Shown here: piece after piece, positions 1 through 10,864 of the stretch
Layout: each line of letters opens with the position of its first letter
How positions within the stretch are numbered: the first letter of the stretch is position 1
Source: Sanderia malayensis
Lineage: Eukaryota; Cnidaria; Scyphozoa; Semaeostomeae; Pelagiidae
Assembly: GCA_013076295.1 (NCBI GenBank)
Contig: RQOL01000374.1
Coordinates: 5,136,743 to 5,200,742 of the forward strand
Length of the DNA: 64,000 nucleotides
Reading direction: 5' to 3'
Program-made: the position numbers and the translations under genes
Notes under the pieces: model-generated
Databases searched by the model: none
Told to the model about the DNA's origin: nothing
Seen by the model: only the letters and a program-made list of their open reading frames with translations

Positions 1-225
1 ACAAAGCCTCACTCTGACACTAGGCAAAATGACGTAAGAATGTTACTTGCACGAAATTTCATTCTTTTCCTGCAGTTGATGCTTTCACTTCAGACTTTTT
101 GTTGCATGAAGTAACAGCAAACGTTTGTATACGGTATGACCATCGTCAGAAAACTTATGTCAACATAAACAACGATATTTACAAATAACCAAAACTAAAC
201 AAATTATCAGGATACCATCTTGTCT
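1..225. other. 3' non-coding part of Academ-like copy 1
   Basis: No ORF, RNA gene or repeat is recognisable here. It lies downstream of the transposase-nuclease gene and upstream of the element's unseen left terminus, so it is probably 3' untranslated or subterminal element sequence. Confidence 0.4.
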
Positions 226-2108
226 TTACAAGTCAAGGTCTTCCAGTTCTAGATCAGAATCGTCATCACTGTCAACGCTGGCAGCATCAACGTTATCTCG
301 GATTAAAAGCTGTTCTATGTCTTCTGGGTAAGGCTCAGTTCCCCAATCTGGCTCCAAATCTCATGTCCAACCATGCTGACTCGGGTCCTCGAGGTTGAGC
401 ATTGGTGATTTTGCCATTTTCCACATCAAAGCAACGAAATTGGCTCTCTTTATGTGGATTTCCGTTGTGCGATTGCAAGGGGGTAGCACTGAGAGATCTG
501 AAATTCGGTTATCTCTTCGAAGCCGATTCCAAAAAAGCTCTCTTCTCGCCTCATCGACGTCATTCAGCCTTCCTATTCCGTAAACTTTGCAGATAAATTC
601 TCTCAACGCCACTTTGGTCTGTTCATCAACGGTAAACAAGTTTCCAAGATTACAAAATGCTGCCTGAAGATGAGGGAATTTCGTGTATATCTTGTAGCAG
701 CTTGCTTTGCCCTTTCCAAAGAAAGAAGAAACGTAATCATTGCCTGTCAGTGCATGAAATCCAATAATACCACGTTTTTGGACGGATGAAAGCTGCGACG
801 AGTTCATGTCTAGAACCTTCCTGCTGTTCCCAGTACCATTGTCAAGGAAAATCCGGAGATCAGTATCGAGCTGGTTGCCATAAACAATTATAGGGATATC
901 AACATCATCGGATGGAGATCTCAGTATCACTCTGCTGTGCTGACCATATCTCTGCAAAACATGATCCAACAAGAAGACAACTTTTGTGTCAGCTTCCTCG
1001 TGGTTAGAGGCAAGCTCCTCAACAACTTTGCACTCTTCCTTTGAAATAAGATGGCAATTGATCTTACTTGAGAAGTAGATTACCTTTTTCCCGAGCTTGT
1101 ATTTTTCTTCCATCCACGTTTGCATTATCAGATTGAACAATCTCTCCTTGTTTTCTCCGTTACTCAAGAATCCACTGATGTCGTTTGGAACTTTGACATC
1201 TGGTGAATTCAAGATGTAACGCTCACCCTCACCTCTGCGTTTTCGCTCAGCTTCCTTTATCGAGTGACCTGAATATATATCACAAGCTACATATATCACC
1301 TCCATCTGATGTGGGATGGCTTGAAGGATCCTATTCGCAAACTGTCGAATTGTGCACTGCTTGGCATTGGTACTTTGCACTGCTGCGGCTAAATCTAGGA
1401 TAAAGATCTTGACATCAGGTATTTCTGCATATGATACCTCCTGTAGATCATCAAAAGCACACTGGTACAAATTGCTTTTTGCTGATTTTCTTATAGCTCC
1501 ATCTGCGGTGGCAAGAGACAGAGGAACAGGTGACAACGGATAACTAAGAGCCTTGTCAAAATCAGCTGGAGCGTTTTCCTCGTGCGACTTTGCTGCTAGG
1601 AGCCCAAGAACATCTCGTTGTGCAACGATTTCCCGTTGCTTTTCTTTTCCATCTTTCTTTTTCTGGCTTTTCAAGCTTTCTTTGAAGGTCTTAAGTTTGG
1701 TGCGTTTGATTGGCTCGAAGAACTTCTTTGTGTGTGATTGGCTGTCATCTCCAGTAAATCTATTTGTGAATTCTTTAAGCTTGACTTCTCCTTCTTGTCT
1801 TATAGTGCAAAGATCCGAATGTATTTTGCTGTCGACTGGCCTGCCAGACACGATGTTGTAAAGATTATCTTTTGGAAGATCAGCTTGAAAAGGATTGACG
1901 AAAGTTTCCGTGATGATCCCTTGTACTCTTTTGACCATTTCCTCACTTTTGATGATCTCTGATGGTCGAAGACATTTTCTTAGATTCATAATACTTCTTG
2001 ACAAGCCAGACAAGTCCATAAGTCCCTCGGTGTACTCGGCTTGCATGGGTCGATTCAAGACCCATTTCTCGTAAGCTGTTTCACTGTTAAGACACTGTTT
2101 TAAGCCAC
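226..2108 (-). pseudogene. XPG/PIN-like nuclease half (exon 2) of the Academ-like protein, one premature stop
   Basis: The open frame spans 2142-361, but the real exon probably starts at 2108. A TTTCAG acceptor ends at 2109, and phase 1 matches the donor at 2464 that ends the upstream transposase exon. Motifs typical of XPG/FEN1-type PIN-like nucleases occur in order: DIYSGHSIKEAERKRR (about 1250-1305), SNHEEADTK (about 985-1013), SPSDDVDI (about 895-918) and HALTGNDYVSSFFGKGK (about 712-765). The role in transposition is inferred: processing of DNA flaps or ends. An in-frame TGA at 361-363 interrupts the frame, which then stays open to a TAA at 226-228. That extra ~45-residue acidic tail aligns with the intact tail of copy 2, so the TGA looks like a nonsense mutation. 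Otherwise the exon is undamaged. The exact nuclease subfamily is uncertain. Confidence 0.7.
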
Positions 2109-2464
2109 CTGAAATAAAATTTATCCTTGAGTTTTCCTGCATCCAAAAAAATTACAAGTAAATAATTACCCTGGGGCAATACGGGCTGCTATATTGAAGA
2201 AATTTCCAGATATGATATTATGTTTTTTAATTTGCTAAGCTCAGGTTCAAGATTTAGCGAGTGGTGCATTTGAATTATTCCCTTTGATACAATGCATGTG
2301 ATTAGATGACATGCATATCTATCTTACACATTTTCCAGTTGATTTTTTGGAGATCTCCTTCAATATTTCATTAGGTTTCACCATCCCCAGCGACAGCGAC
2401 ACATCCCAACCCTCCGTCAAAGGGATTTAAGGAAGAGGAGAATGAAATTGAAAAGAATACATAC

Positions 2465-5096
2465 CTGCTGTTTTAGCATGTTTCATGAATGTCTGTTCAC
2501 CTGCCAGATCTACTGCTTGTCCAATTCCCAGATTGTTTCGCTTTACCGACAATCCATACATCTCCATCTCCTCTCGGGCCCCTGGATAGTTTGCATCAAG
2601 ATGCTCCATCAAAAAGCAGTAATATGCACCATACCGGGAGTAATGAACTTTATTCGTCATGAACATGAATGGTAACCAGAACTGCCACATAAGAAGGCGC
2701 AAATCAAAATCATTCTTGCATATGGCAAACCTCAATCTGTGTAAGGACTCGACTGCATTAGCGTACTGCATCCAAAATTGTGCAGTTTCACCGAACTCCC
2801 CTTCAAGACATTTCTTCTGACAACGATCGTACTCTTTGATGTAATTTCTCACTTCTTCATTTTCCAAAACCTTCCCAATTTCCTCGCATTGATCCCAATC
2901 TCTGTGGCAATATCTCCGTAACCCCTCAGGCAATGTGATGTCGCAGCGTTCCTGAAACAGCCTAACTACAGCCTCGGCAAACGATTCGTGAACCATCCAC
3001 GCTCTATTATAGTGCTTTCCCTTCATAACACCATTCAAACTTCCAGATGCACACAAGCCAGCTTGGAATATTATGTCTTCAAAACCACTCCCTGCTACTA
3101 TGGTGCCAATGATATTGAAAATCTCCATCATAGCATGGAAATCCCCTAAATGTAGGATAACGTCAGAGAATGTATCTGGGTTGTTCCAGAGGACATGATA
3201 CGCTTTCATTGCAGCACCACAGTCCATAGTAATGTGTGTGTATTTCATGTTGCATTGTTCTGCTAACCTGCGTGATTGATAGAAAATTTCAAACATTGTT
3301 CCGTACTCCGTAATGGGTTTGTGGATGGGTGGCCGATACGTTAGTTCAGTTTTCTTAACTTCTTTATCCTGTAACGTCCGGGTTATCCATCCAATGAATC
3401 GGGGACAGGTTTGCTCATTGTTGTTTACATTCCGCGCGAAGGTCCAGAGCAAATGGAGATTTCTGCAATGCAAATTTCCCTCAATACCAATGACACTGGT
3501 CCCAGTTGACAGTGGTGGCGGCTCTGTGTGTGCTGATACTCGCTTTTGTGGAACTGGTTTTTCAGTAATGGGAGCAAGAGCACGTCTCTTGGATCTTGCC
3601 AAACTACGTGTTTCATCACCAACAATGCTGCTTGGACAATGCTCTTGGAAAGCTTCACCATGTGTTGCATGAATCGTCCCGTGACCAGTCATGCTTTCTA
3701 TGTTTTGATCGAAGTTGTCCCACCAAAAGAATGTCGGGACTATGCTGGAATCCTCCTTTGGTTGCAATAGCAAGCTTGCTCCTTCTTTTTGAAACACTCT
3801 TGTTAGTTCTGCCTGGGATGTTTCGATTTCACAGACTGTATCATACGTCACACTGTGCCCTTGCTTAGCTAGTATACTGATAGGGAGCTTTTGGCCAGTC
3901 AAACTATGGATTCCACATCCGTTCAAGACATGCTTTGCTGTCAAGAAGTTACCCCTGCTTACAGCAAAAAGAACATCTTGAGAGAAGGATTCTGCAAAGC
4001 TGCTCACTTGTGGACTACTCGAATGATGCGATCCCTTTTTTGCAAGAAGCTTCTTGTAAAAATTCAACAATAGTTCTGGACCAAGCCGATTTTCTGCGCT
4101 CATTGATTGAACAGTCGGTGGCCAGGGGAGCTCAGGAAGACTTTTAACAAAGTCAAGCACTTCATCACGAAGAATGAAAGCAGCCTTGTTAATGTAGAAT
4201 TCCTTGTCTAATAATGGTACTGAAGAGAAAGCAGATGTTTCAATGCAACTGGCACTAATTACGATATGTGGCTCGTGGTAGTCAGTTTTAACAAACAGTA
4301 GTTGACCTGGAAACTGCTTAGACAACCTGTCCTTCAGCAAATGCCTATTTTGTCTCTCTTTTGATCCACCGTATACTGTCATTAATGTCTCCATAGATAT
4401 CGACTGCTGAAATTCAAGAATGTTCGTTTGCACAAGTTCACAAACAGCTGAAAAATTTGTTTTATTGGGAACTTCTGCATCTTCCAGCTCTTTATCCTCG
4501 ACAAGTTTGCCCACGATCCGTGTATAGTCCAAATAGCACTTCCTATGTTTTAAGAGCTCTTTAGCGATCAAATCTTGGTCTTGTATTTGCACCAGAAGCT
4601 CTTGGTCGTTATGGAGAGCTGCTGCTTGCTTTAAAGTAGTTTCTGCCTGCTTCGTAACGATCAAAGATAAAGGCTGTTTTTTTCCTTTCACCGATTTCGG
4701 GGTACTTTTCTTGCATATCATACATTGCTTTGGAAATAGGATCGTTCCCACTGCAGAAGATGAAGCTGTCGGATCGCAAGAACGCAGGCTTCTTTGGCTG
4801 TCTGTTCGTACACCTTCTGCAAAATCTGAAGATCTGCGTTTAGCGTAGGATTTTGCAAGCGTGAACTTTGCATAGCAAGATCTATGGTAACCCTGATCAT
4901 CAGAAAATACCTGAGGAATACCTTCGCATTGCTCCTTGTGCCAGTTATCTCCACCAAGTCTTTCTCTTATCGATTTACTTGCTAGCAACGAACTGTGAGA
5001 TTTTTCCGTCAAGCGAGTGATACTTTCTTCCTTTATATTCTTGTAGTGCACGATACAGGCAATTTTAGGAACACAACTACCTGGACTTCCACTCAT
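2465..5096 (-). CDS. Academ-like transposase half (exon 1), 877 codons, intact
   Basis: Long intact ORF starting at ATG 5096. The N-terminal third holds a zinc-binding-like pattern: CMICKK near residue 125 and HRKCYLDYTR near residue 183. The C-terminal half carries an RNase H-like core: ITMDCGAAMKAYHVLW near residue 622, then HLGDFHAMMEIFNIIG near 648, then NKVHYSRYGAYY near 815. The first two aspartates are candidate catalytic residues; I could not assign the third acidic residue. All three blocks recur in copy 2 (39430-42519). The ORF runs to 2427, but a donor (CAG|GTATGT) at 2464-2463 in phase 1 matches the acceptor at 2109, so the last 11 residues are probably intronic read-through and this exon joins the nuclease exon. 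The name Academ is a family-level judgement; DNA-transposon origin is firmer. Confidence 0.7.
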
Positions 5097-5329
5097 TTTT
5101 AACCCTTCATAATTTAATGCGATCGAAAGCTTTCAATAACAGTACATGCTTCTACACAGTGTAAACCTCATCACTTTTCATATCGAAAATAAAATACTTA
5201 TAGTGAAACTGAGAAGTTAAACATCTCCCAGCTCTGCCAAAACTATTCGCAAAGTATGCAATTGATTGAAAGATGAGCCTAAAATTATAAACAAACTTCA
5301 ATTCTTGCTAAAAATAAAACATTATTTAT

Positions 5330-5725
5330 CAAATAGGTGCATCACACTTCAGATGTGTGGGAGATTTAGGTTTCGCTGTAAAGTTTTCCACAAATAAAAT
5401 TTTTTCCAGTTTCAGAAACGAGGCTCAGTATGAAAATGAGGAAAAGTCAACATTTTGTCCAAGAAACCAATAAATTTGAATGCAGCATCCTCCATTTGCT
5501 TTAGTAACATCAATTTTAACTGTATTACATACGTATTTTAGCTCAACGAGACGTTTCACAATTCTTATCGAAAACGAGGTTTAAAATTGAAATAGAGGCT
5601 AAACGCCGCCACGCCCTTTGGTATAACAACCATATTCGGAATCAGCGCCCCCAAATTGACCAAATCCACCTATTGGGGTAAAGTTCCTCCGACTTTGACG
5701 ATACCCCCCTTTGTCGCCTGGTCTA
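5330..5725. repeat. Right terminal and subterminal region of Academ-like copy 1
   Basis: The sequence from about 5560 to 5725 aligns with the outer TIR of copy 2 (43000-43167), including GGAATCAGCG, AAATTGACCAAAT and the terminal GACGATA...CGCCTGGTCTA. Divergence is substantial, so the two copies belong to related but different families or are old relatives. The inner boundary is not sharp. Confidence 0.6.
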
Positions 5726-6367
5726 ATAGACTTGGTAGTAGGTGATATCAAGGACGATGTCAAGAATAAATTGTTGACTAAAATTTGGGTACAGGAGAAT
5801 ATAGGTGCTGTTCACCGTAGAGAATTCAGATGTTTTCAAAACATAGAAGGAGATACAAGTTGGACGCCAATCTTTGAAGTAACTAAGCAGTTTGTTTTGA
5901 CTAAGTGTAGTCAAGTAAGATATGTTCGTGGACAGTTTCCGTTAAGACAGTCTGCTGCTAAAACAATTCATCGTTGTCAAGGAAACACACTTGACAAAAT
6001 AGTTATTAATTTCTCTTCCAGACCGCATGAACATATGCACTACGTTGGTCTTAGTAGGGTACGAAACTTGGATGGGCTTTTCATTTCATCACTGAATGAA
6101 GATAAAATTGCTGTTTGTGAAAAAGTTAGAAATGAGATGAGCCGACTACGAACAACATCAAGACTTGCATTTTCTTTGCCCTTCCTAGCTACACTTCCAG
6201 GAAAATTAAAAATTTTGTTTCATAATGTCAGATCTTTACCTTTGCATAAAGATGATGTTTTCCGTGACCTCAATGTTACTTCTGCAAGCGTAAGCATTTT
6301 TGTTGAAACAAGATTGTCTCATCTTCACAGCAATGAAGATTATGTATTTTTAAATGATATAAGGTAA
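5726..6367 (+). pseudogene. Helentron-type Pif1 helicase C-terminus fused to AP-endonuclease start (fragment)
   Basis: The coding sequence begins immediately after the right end of Academ-like copy 1; a frame that reads into the TIR (start TTG 5711) is an artefact. RGQFPLRQSAAKTIHRCQGN and HYVGLSRVRNLDGLFI are the late motifs of Pif1/SF1B helicases as found in Helitrons. They are followed by KILFHNVRSLPLHKDDVF and IFVETRL, the start of an endonuclease/exonuclease/phosphatase domain. A helicase followed by an AP-type endonuclease in one reading frame is characteristic of Helentrons (Helitron2). The frame closes at 6367, so the endonuclease is truncated after about 55 residues. Rep and the earlier helicase motifs are not in the window; they would lie left of copy 1. 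This is a dead remnant that served as a target site. Confidence 0.75.
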
Positions 6368-7208
6368 ATAAAAGGTAAAAATGATAACATTTGTAAATAA
6401 GAAAAAATGTACAGGGTAGTCGCAGCAATGCAGGACAATAGGCAACAATACACATCAGCGATATAGAGGTGGTGGCGATGTCTAGTAAGTGTCATTATCA
6501 TCATAATCATCATCAGTCCCGTGATGGAGATAGTAAATGTAAGGGACGCAAGTAGTGGTAGAATACGGCAAAGATAAATATTTCAGTTATGATAACCATC
6601 AGAAATGATTGAATACAAATGGGGTGTAGAAGAAAACCGAGTAAGGTCAAAGAGAGATTGGGTTGATTTGATCAGTATGGTTGGGTTGATTGGATCAGTA
6701 TGGTAAAGAAAAAAGTTGTGTGTGCGAATCGTCAGCTATCAACCTGGATCAGCGTTTCGGGGGTTTAATGACAGTACGCTTTTATGATCACAGGCCCCCC
6801 AGCACCCCGAAGGGCACCATCGCACAAGATAATGAATGCAGAAGTTAGAGACAATGGGAAAAACAAGGCGCGTACAGCTGATCAGCTAAAGAAGACAAGT
6901 ATCAGAATTCAGAAGCGCTATGAATATGTGGGGCATAGCGATCAATGTAAAGTAGAACCGCAAAAATAATATGAATTCATAGTGAAAAGATTTCGAAGTG
7001 AAGAATATTTAGTGTTTTTGGATACATGTTCAAGTTGTAATTGGAAAAAAATAATTATGATTATGATGTATGCTGCATAACAGCAACAACAATAACAATA
7101 GAAAACGTAATTACAACAACAACAACAATGTCGGCTGTTAGGCCAAATAGAAAGTATGAAATATTAAATGTGAAATTGTCACACGAAGATGCCCACGATT
7201 TTGACTGT
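6368..7208. other. No gene recognised
   Basis: AT-rich sequence with short simple-sequence patches (CAT/ATC-rich near 6490-6515, CAA-rich near 7080-7130). No conserved coding motif or RNA gene seen. The Helentron endonuclease homology stops at about 6365. Confidence 0.4.
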
Positions 7209-8840
7209 TTATAGTTTGAGGTTAGTCCTGACCAAAATGTCTTTTATGTTTTTGTTTCGTTTGAATGCCAGGATGGGTGTTGTATCCGAAATGTTATGTA
7301 GATTGGTATCCTCTTGAATATGGTGCCAGTGTCTTCGTAACACTGCTCCGAGGCCCATGGTATTAGAATCGTATCGTACCACGAAGGGTAATTTCGTACC
7401 ATGTTGAGACTCGGTGGGTTTTAGTAAATCGTCCTGTGATAATGGATGTACCTTGTTGAAGATGTCGCTTATGAGGCCAATGTTATAACCTCGTTTAACA
7501 AGTGCAATTTGCAGTTGTTTTAAATGTTGTTCGAAATCGTTATCATCGGAGATGATGCGACGATAGCGTAGAGCCTGGCTATAGATAATGCCTTCTTTGC
7601 AATGGGTCGGATGGAAGGATAGTGCATGTAATAATGAGCAAACATCAGTAGGTTTTTTGTAAAGTGAAGTTTGTAGTGTCCCATTCGGGGTTAAAATGAC
7701 CATGGTATCAAGAAATGCTATTTTGGTGAACGAAAAGGACATTTCAAATTGGATAGTATCATGTAGACTGTTCATATGATGGTAAAATGTGTGTAGGTTT
7801 TCTAAGCCGTGGGTCCAAATGGCAAAGATGTCATCTATAAATCGTAGCCATATCATTGGCTTTTGGTCAGCAGAGGCTGTAGTTAATATATGAGTTTCTA
7901 TGTGATCCTTAAAAATGTTTGCATAGTTAGGAGCAAATGGTGAGCCCATAGCAGTGCCATGTGTTTGTAAATAGAATTGGTTAAGAAATTGGAAATAATT
8001 CTTTTTCAGAATGAACTCCATGATTTGTTTCATAGATGGTAATGGTATTGGTATCTCAGTGCCATAAAAGGTTTGTATAGATTGTAAACAGCAATTGATA
8101 CCCTCATCCTGAGGAATGTTTGTGTAAAGTGATTTTACATCAAATGTGACCAAGATCGAGTTGGGTGGTATTGTACCTTCCAACAACTTGAGTTTTTGTA
8201 GAAAATGTGTAGTATCCTTGATGTAGAACGGAATCTGTCGTACAATTGGTTTGATATAATAATCAATGTACACTGAGAGGTTTGATGTGGGTGAATTGCA
8301 ACCAGAGATAATCGGTCTGCCCGGTGTATTAGGTTTGTGTATTTTTGGTAACATGTAAAATATAGGGGTCCTAGCATTATTACTAGGGTTAAGGAATGTA
8401 AATGTTGGTTCATCAATGACCTTTTTCATATATAAATGAGTAATGAAGGACCAGATATCCAGAATTAGATCATGCATAGGGTTGTGGGGTATTGATATAT
8501 AGTATTGGCTATTGTTGAGTTGGCGGTATGCTTCTCTTAGGTAATCATCAGTTGACCATATTACTATTTTGCCTCCTTTGTCAGCAGGTTTGATAATGAT
8601 GTCACGCATTGATGCAAGTTCACGAAGAGCATTGCGTTCAGCTTCACAAAGGTTTTGTGGGTGACTGATATCACATTGTAAGTTGGAAATATCATTTTGT
8701 ACATTATCTACATAGTTGAGAATGCTAATGTTGTCAGGTTCAGGAGGTTGCCATGTTGAGCGAGTTTGTAATGGGAACTTAGGTGTTGTATGTCTATGTT
8801 GAAAATAATGTTTTATAAACAAACGTCGCCTGAAGGCATG
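7209..8840 (-). mobile_element. Penelope-like element reverse transcriptase, truncated
   Basis: A single minus-strand frame (start 8933) encodes a reverse transcriptase of the Penelope-like (PLE) type. Diagnostic blocks in order are IIKPADKGGKIVIW, LPKIHKPNTPGRPIISG, FDVKSLYTNIP (motif A aspartate), GTAMGSPFAPNYANIF (motif B) and WLRFIDDIFAIW (motif C, FxDD). The NKNIKDILVRTNLKL block near the end precedes a GIY-YIG endonuclease in full-length PLEs. Here a stop follows at once and no GIY-YIG motif is present, so the 3' end is missing or the element belongs to an endonuclease-less group. About 30 N-terminal residues upstream of 8840 are probably not PLE, because on the other strand that DNA reads as an acidic coding segment. 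The RT frame is otherwise undamaged, which suggests a fairly young copy. Confidence 0.82.
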
Positions 8841-8845
8841 AAAGG

Positions 8846-8968
8846 ACGATTGTTGACCTTGATGCTGATTCAGACACCATCGAGGAAGCTTTACTTGATG
8901 TTGAAAATGTGCACATAACGTATGATGGAGCAAAGAAAACTGTTATTGATGTAGTGCATGGCGACTAA
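8846..8968 (+). other. Possible orphan exon, acidic, ends in a stop
   Basis: The plus strand reads TIVDLDADSDTIEEALLDVE and on to VIDVVHGD followed by TAA at 8966-8968. The composition looks coding, and the segment is antisense to the dubious first residues of the Penelope-like frame. An AG precedes it at about 8845. It could be the 3' exon of a gene disrupted by the Penelope insertion. No family recognised; weak evidence. Confidence 0.25.
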
Positions 8969-9451
8969 AACTTGCTTTCTAATGGACAACTAATAACCAC
9001 TATTTTTACCGTGTATAACTTTCTTTTGTTCAATTGTTTGCAAATATGATATATTTGTGATAGCTTCTGCTGTGCATTATTTTTTTCTGTTTATTTGCAC
9101 TTTCTTGAGTCTGAAAAATGTTTATTTTTCCAAAACACGTGACTAAATATGGCCAACATATGACCTATTATAACAACTTATGTTTTGTTACATTAAAGCT
9201 AAACTAGACAGTGTACATCTGTTATTAGTTTTGTCAGCGCCGTTTTCAAAGCAACAACGGAAAAATACTTTTTAACGGAAACATGACAAGCGATATGCTG
9301 CACAAAACAAACAGGAATATCTATTTCATTCAGGTACCACATTGCTCTGTTGTTTAGAACATTTTTTAAGTGATTTTACAAAATAACGATTATACACCAC
9401 AGGCTAGTATGCTTTTTGTTGTTACTGTATCATCCGTGAGTCACCTCTAAG
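8969..9451. other. No gene recognised; one repeat-terminus-like segment
   Basis: AT-rich intergenic or intronic sequence. Positions about 9398-9435 (CAGGCTAGTATGCT...ACTGTATCATCC) resemble the terminal repeat of the element at 12425-13438. The first recognisable integrase exon begins after an AG at 9450-9451. Confidence 0.35.
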
Positions 9452-10704
9452 GTTCCTTTGATTTAAGATTGTGGACAACCAACAATGATCCAAATGTGAT
9501 TGGGAAATTTTATCTGGAACATTTGATTGCAACAAGATGTGAGCAAACCTGCATGTTTGTGTTCATTTTAGTAAATTTTTAAAACTTTGTGCTCATCGAT
9601 TTCACTCTTTTCAAGTCATTTTAATTTATCACGAAGCCAAGGGGGGCATAGGGGGCCTTGCCCCCCAAAATCCTGAAATTTTATTGTTATATTACACAAC
9701 ACCTGCTGTTTCTATTGTTCTAAACAACTGTTGCCCCCCCAAACATTTTTGGTACAGCCGCCATGTATATTTTGATTCACTGTAATTTTATTTATTTTAG
9801 CATTACCATCAAGAATAAGGGTGGACAAGGGCACAGAGACGGGTGTAATGTCTACAATACACTGTTACTTGAGGGGCATGCAAGGGGACATTGAAAATCC
9901 AACTAACAGTGTTATATATGGCCCATCAACTGAGAATCGTATAGAACGGTTTTGGAAAGAATTGCTTGAACGCTTTGAGCAATATTTTAAAGAACAATTA
10001 AAAAAACTCTTGGAAGATGGCCATTATGACAAGCACAATAAGTTCCATCGGTAATTTAATTGTTTTTCCTTCAATTAAAATATTTTGTGAATTTTCGTTT
10101 TGCTCTGAAATTGAAAAATAAGTATATATCTGAAAATTTCTTGGCAATATCTTCTTTGCTACCAAAATACTCTTACATTTTTGGGAGCTTCTTGTCTCAG
10201 GGCTCTTATTCTTATAGGTTGGTATCTATATATATAAAACAGTAATGTTTGTATGTATGTATTTATGTATGGGTACCAGAGCTAGTCTAATATAAAAATA
10301 AATTAATTCAAGAAAAAATTTTTTGTCCTAGGTGCCTCATGGCATTTGTATATGTGCCTGTAGTGCAAAAACAACTGGACATATTCCAGGAGACTATCTT
10401 GAATAATCAACGTGGCCGCAAACAAAGAGCTAAAATGTTACCTTGTGGCATGCCTGAGCATATATATAGCTTTCCAAAGAGATATGGAGCTAGAAATTGT
10501 GCTTATAATGTCACAGATGCACAACTCGAAGAAGTCGCTGAATTGTCTGCAGTGTTTGAGAGCAATGATGACTATATTGATCAAGAATTACGCAATCGTT
10601 GTCAGTAAATCTTGCCAAATATAATAGAAACAGATCCTAAAGATGCAGCAAATGCATACATATATCTAAGAGAACATGTTGAGCAGATGAACAGTTCTAC
10701 ATAA
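9452..10704 (+). pseudogene. Integrase-core (DDE, rve-like) gene fragment, three exons
   Basis: Three plus-strand segments splice in consistent phase. Exon a (9452-9538) encodes LRLWTTNNDPNVIGKFYLEH and ends at GT 9539. Exon b (9801-10050) follows TTTTAG and encodes RIRVDKGTETGVMS, with the acidic residue of the second DDE motif, and STENRIERFWKELLERFEQY, with the glutamate motif NxRIExxW. Exon c (10332-10608) follows CCTAG and encodes CLMAFVYVPVVQKQLDIFQE. Such integrase-core proteins are widespread in animals and derive from transposons. A TAA at 10606-10608 is followed by a further open 31 codons in the same frame to about 10704, which suggests a nonsense mutation. No exon with the first catalytic aspartate was found upstream, so the copy is 5'-incomplete or disrupted. 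Confidence 0.6.
9620..9775. repeat. G/C-run repeat inside the integrase intron
   Basis: A short segment unlike its AT-rich surroundings. It starts with GGGGGGCATAGGGGGCC, continues to TTGCCCCCC and ends with TTGCCCCCCCAAACATTTTTGG. It is probably a SINE- or MITE-type insertion within the 9539-9800 intron. No TSD was resolved. Confidence 0.3.
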
Positions 10705-10864
10705 TGTCTATTTTGCTCTGGACTATGTCCGAAAATGTATAAAAAGTCTATACCTAAGAAAGTTTTAATTCAAAAATAGTTAACTTTGACAGTAGGTTTT
10801 CTTGAAAATGTCAGGCCCCCGTCAAGCCACACTTCATCGACTCTCTAATCCATAATTTGATATA

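Larger units (their letters stand above)
1..5725 (-). mobile_element. Academ-like DNA transposon, copy 1 (left end outside window)
   Basis: A minus-strand DNA transposon whose right terminus is at 5725. Its last bases, CGCCTGGTCTA, match the right end of the second copy at 43167, and the preceding ~200 bp align with that copy's terminal repeat (shared stretches such as ATCGAAAACGAGG, AAATAGAGGCT and GGAATCAGCG). It carries one two-exon gene (5096 down to about 226). The left TIR is not visible: bases 1-225 show no match to a TIR, so the element probably extends upstream of the window. The right flank is ATAGAC, inside a Helentron helicase reading frame, so the expected 3-bp TSD would be ATA. 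Assignment to Academ (XPG-nuclease-bearing lineage) rests on the transposase-like plus XPG-like gene and on the 3-bp TSD proven for copy 2; it is family knowledge, not a search result. Confidence 0.72.

Noticed and set aside
361..2142. Stand-alone nuclease gene starting at ATG 2142
   Set aside because: The first ~11 residues are intronic. The acceptor at 2109 in matching phase, conserved in copy 2, indicates an internal exon.
5711..5725. Helicase ORF start at 5711
   Set aside because: The first codons lie inside the transposon's terminal repeat; the helicase homology starts at 5726.
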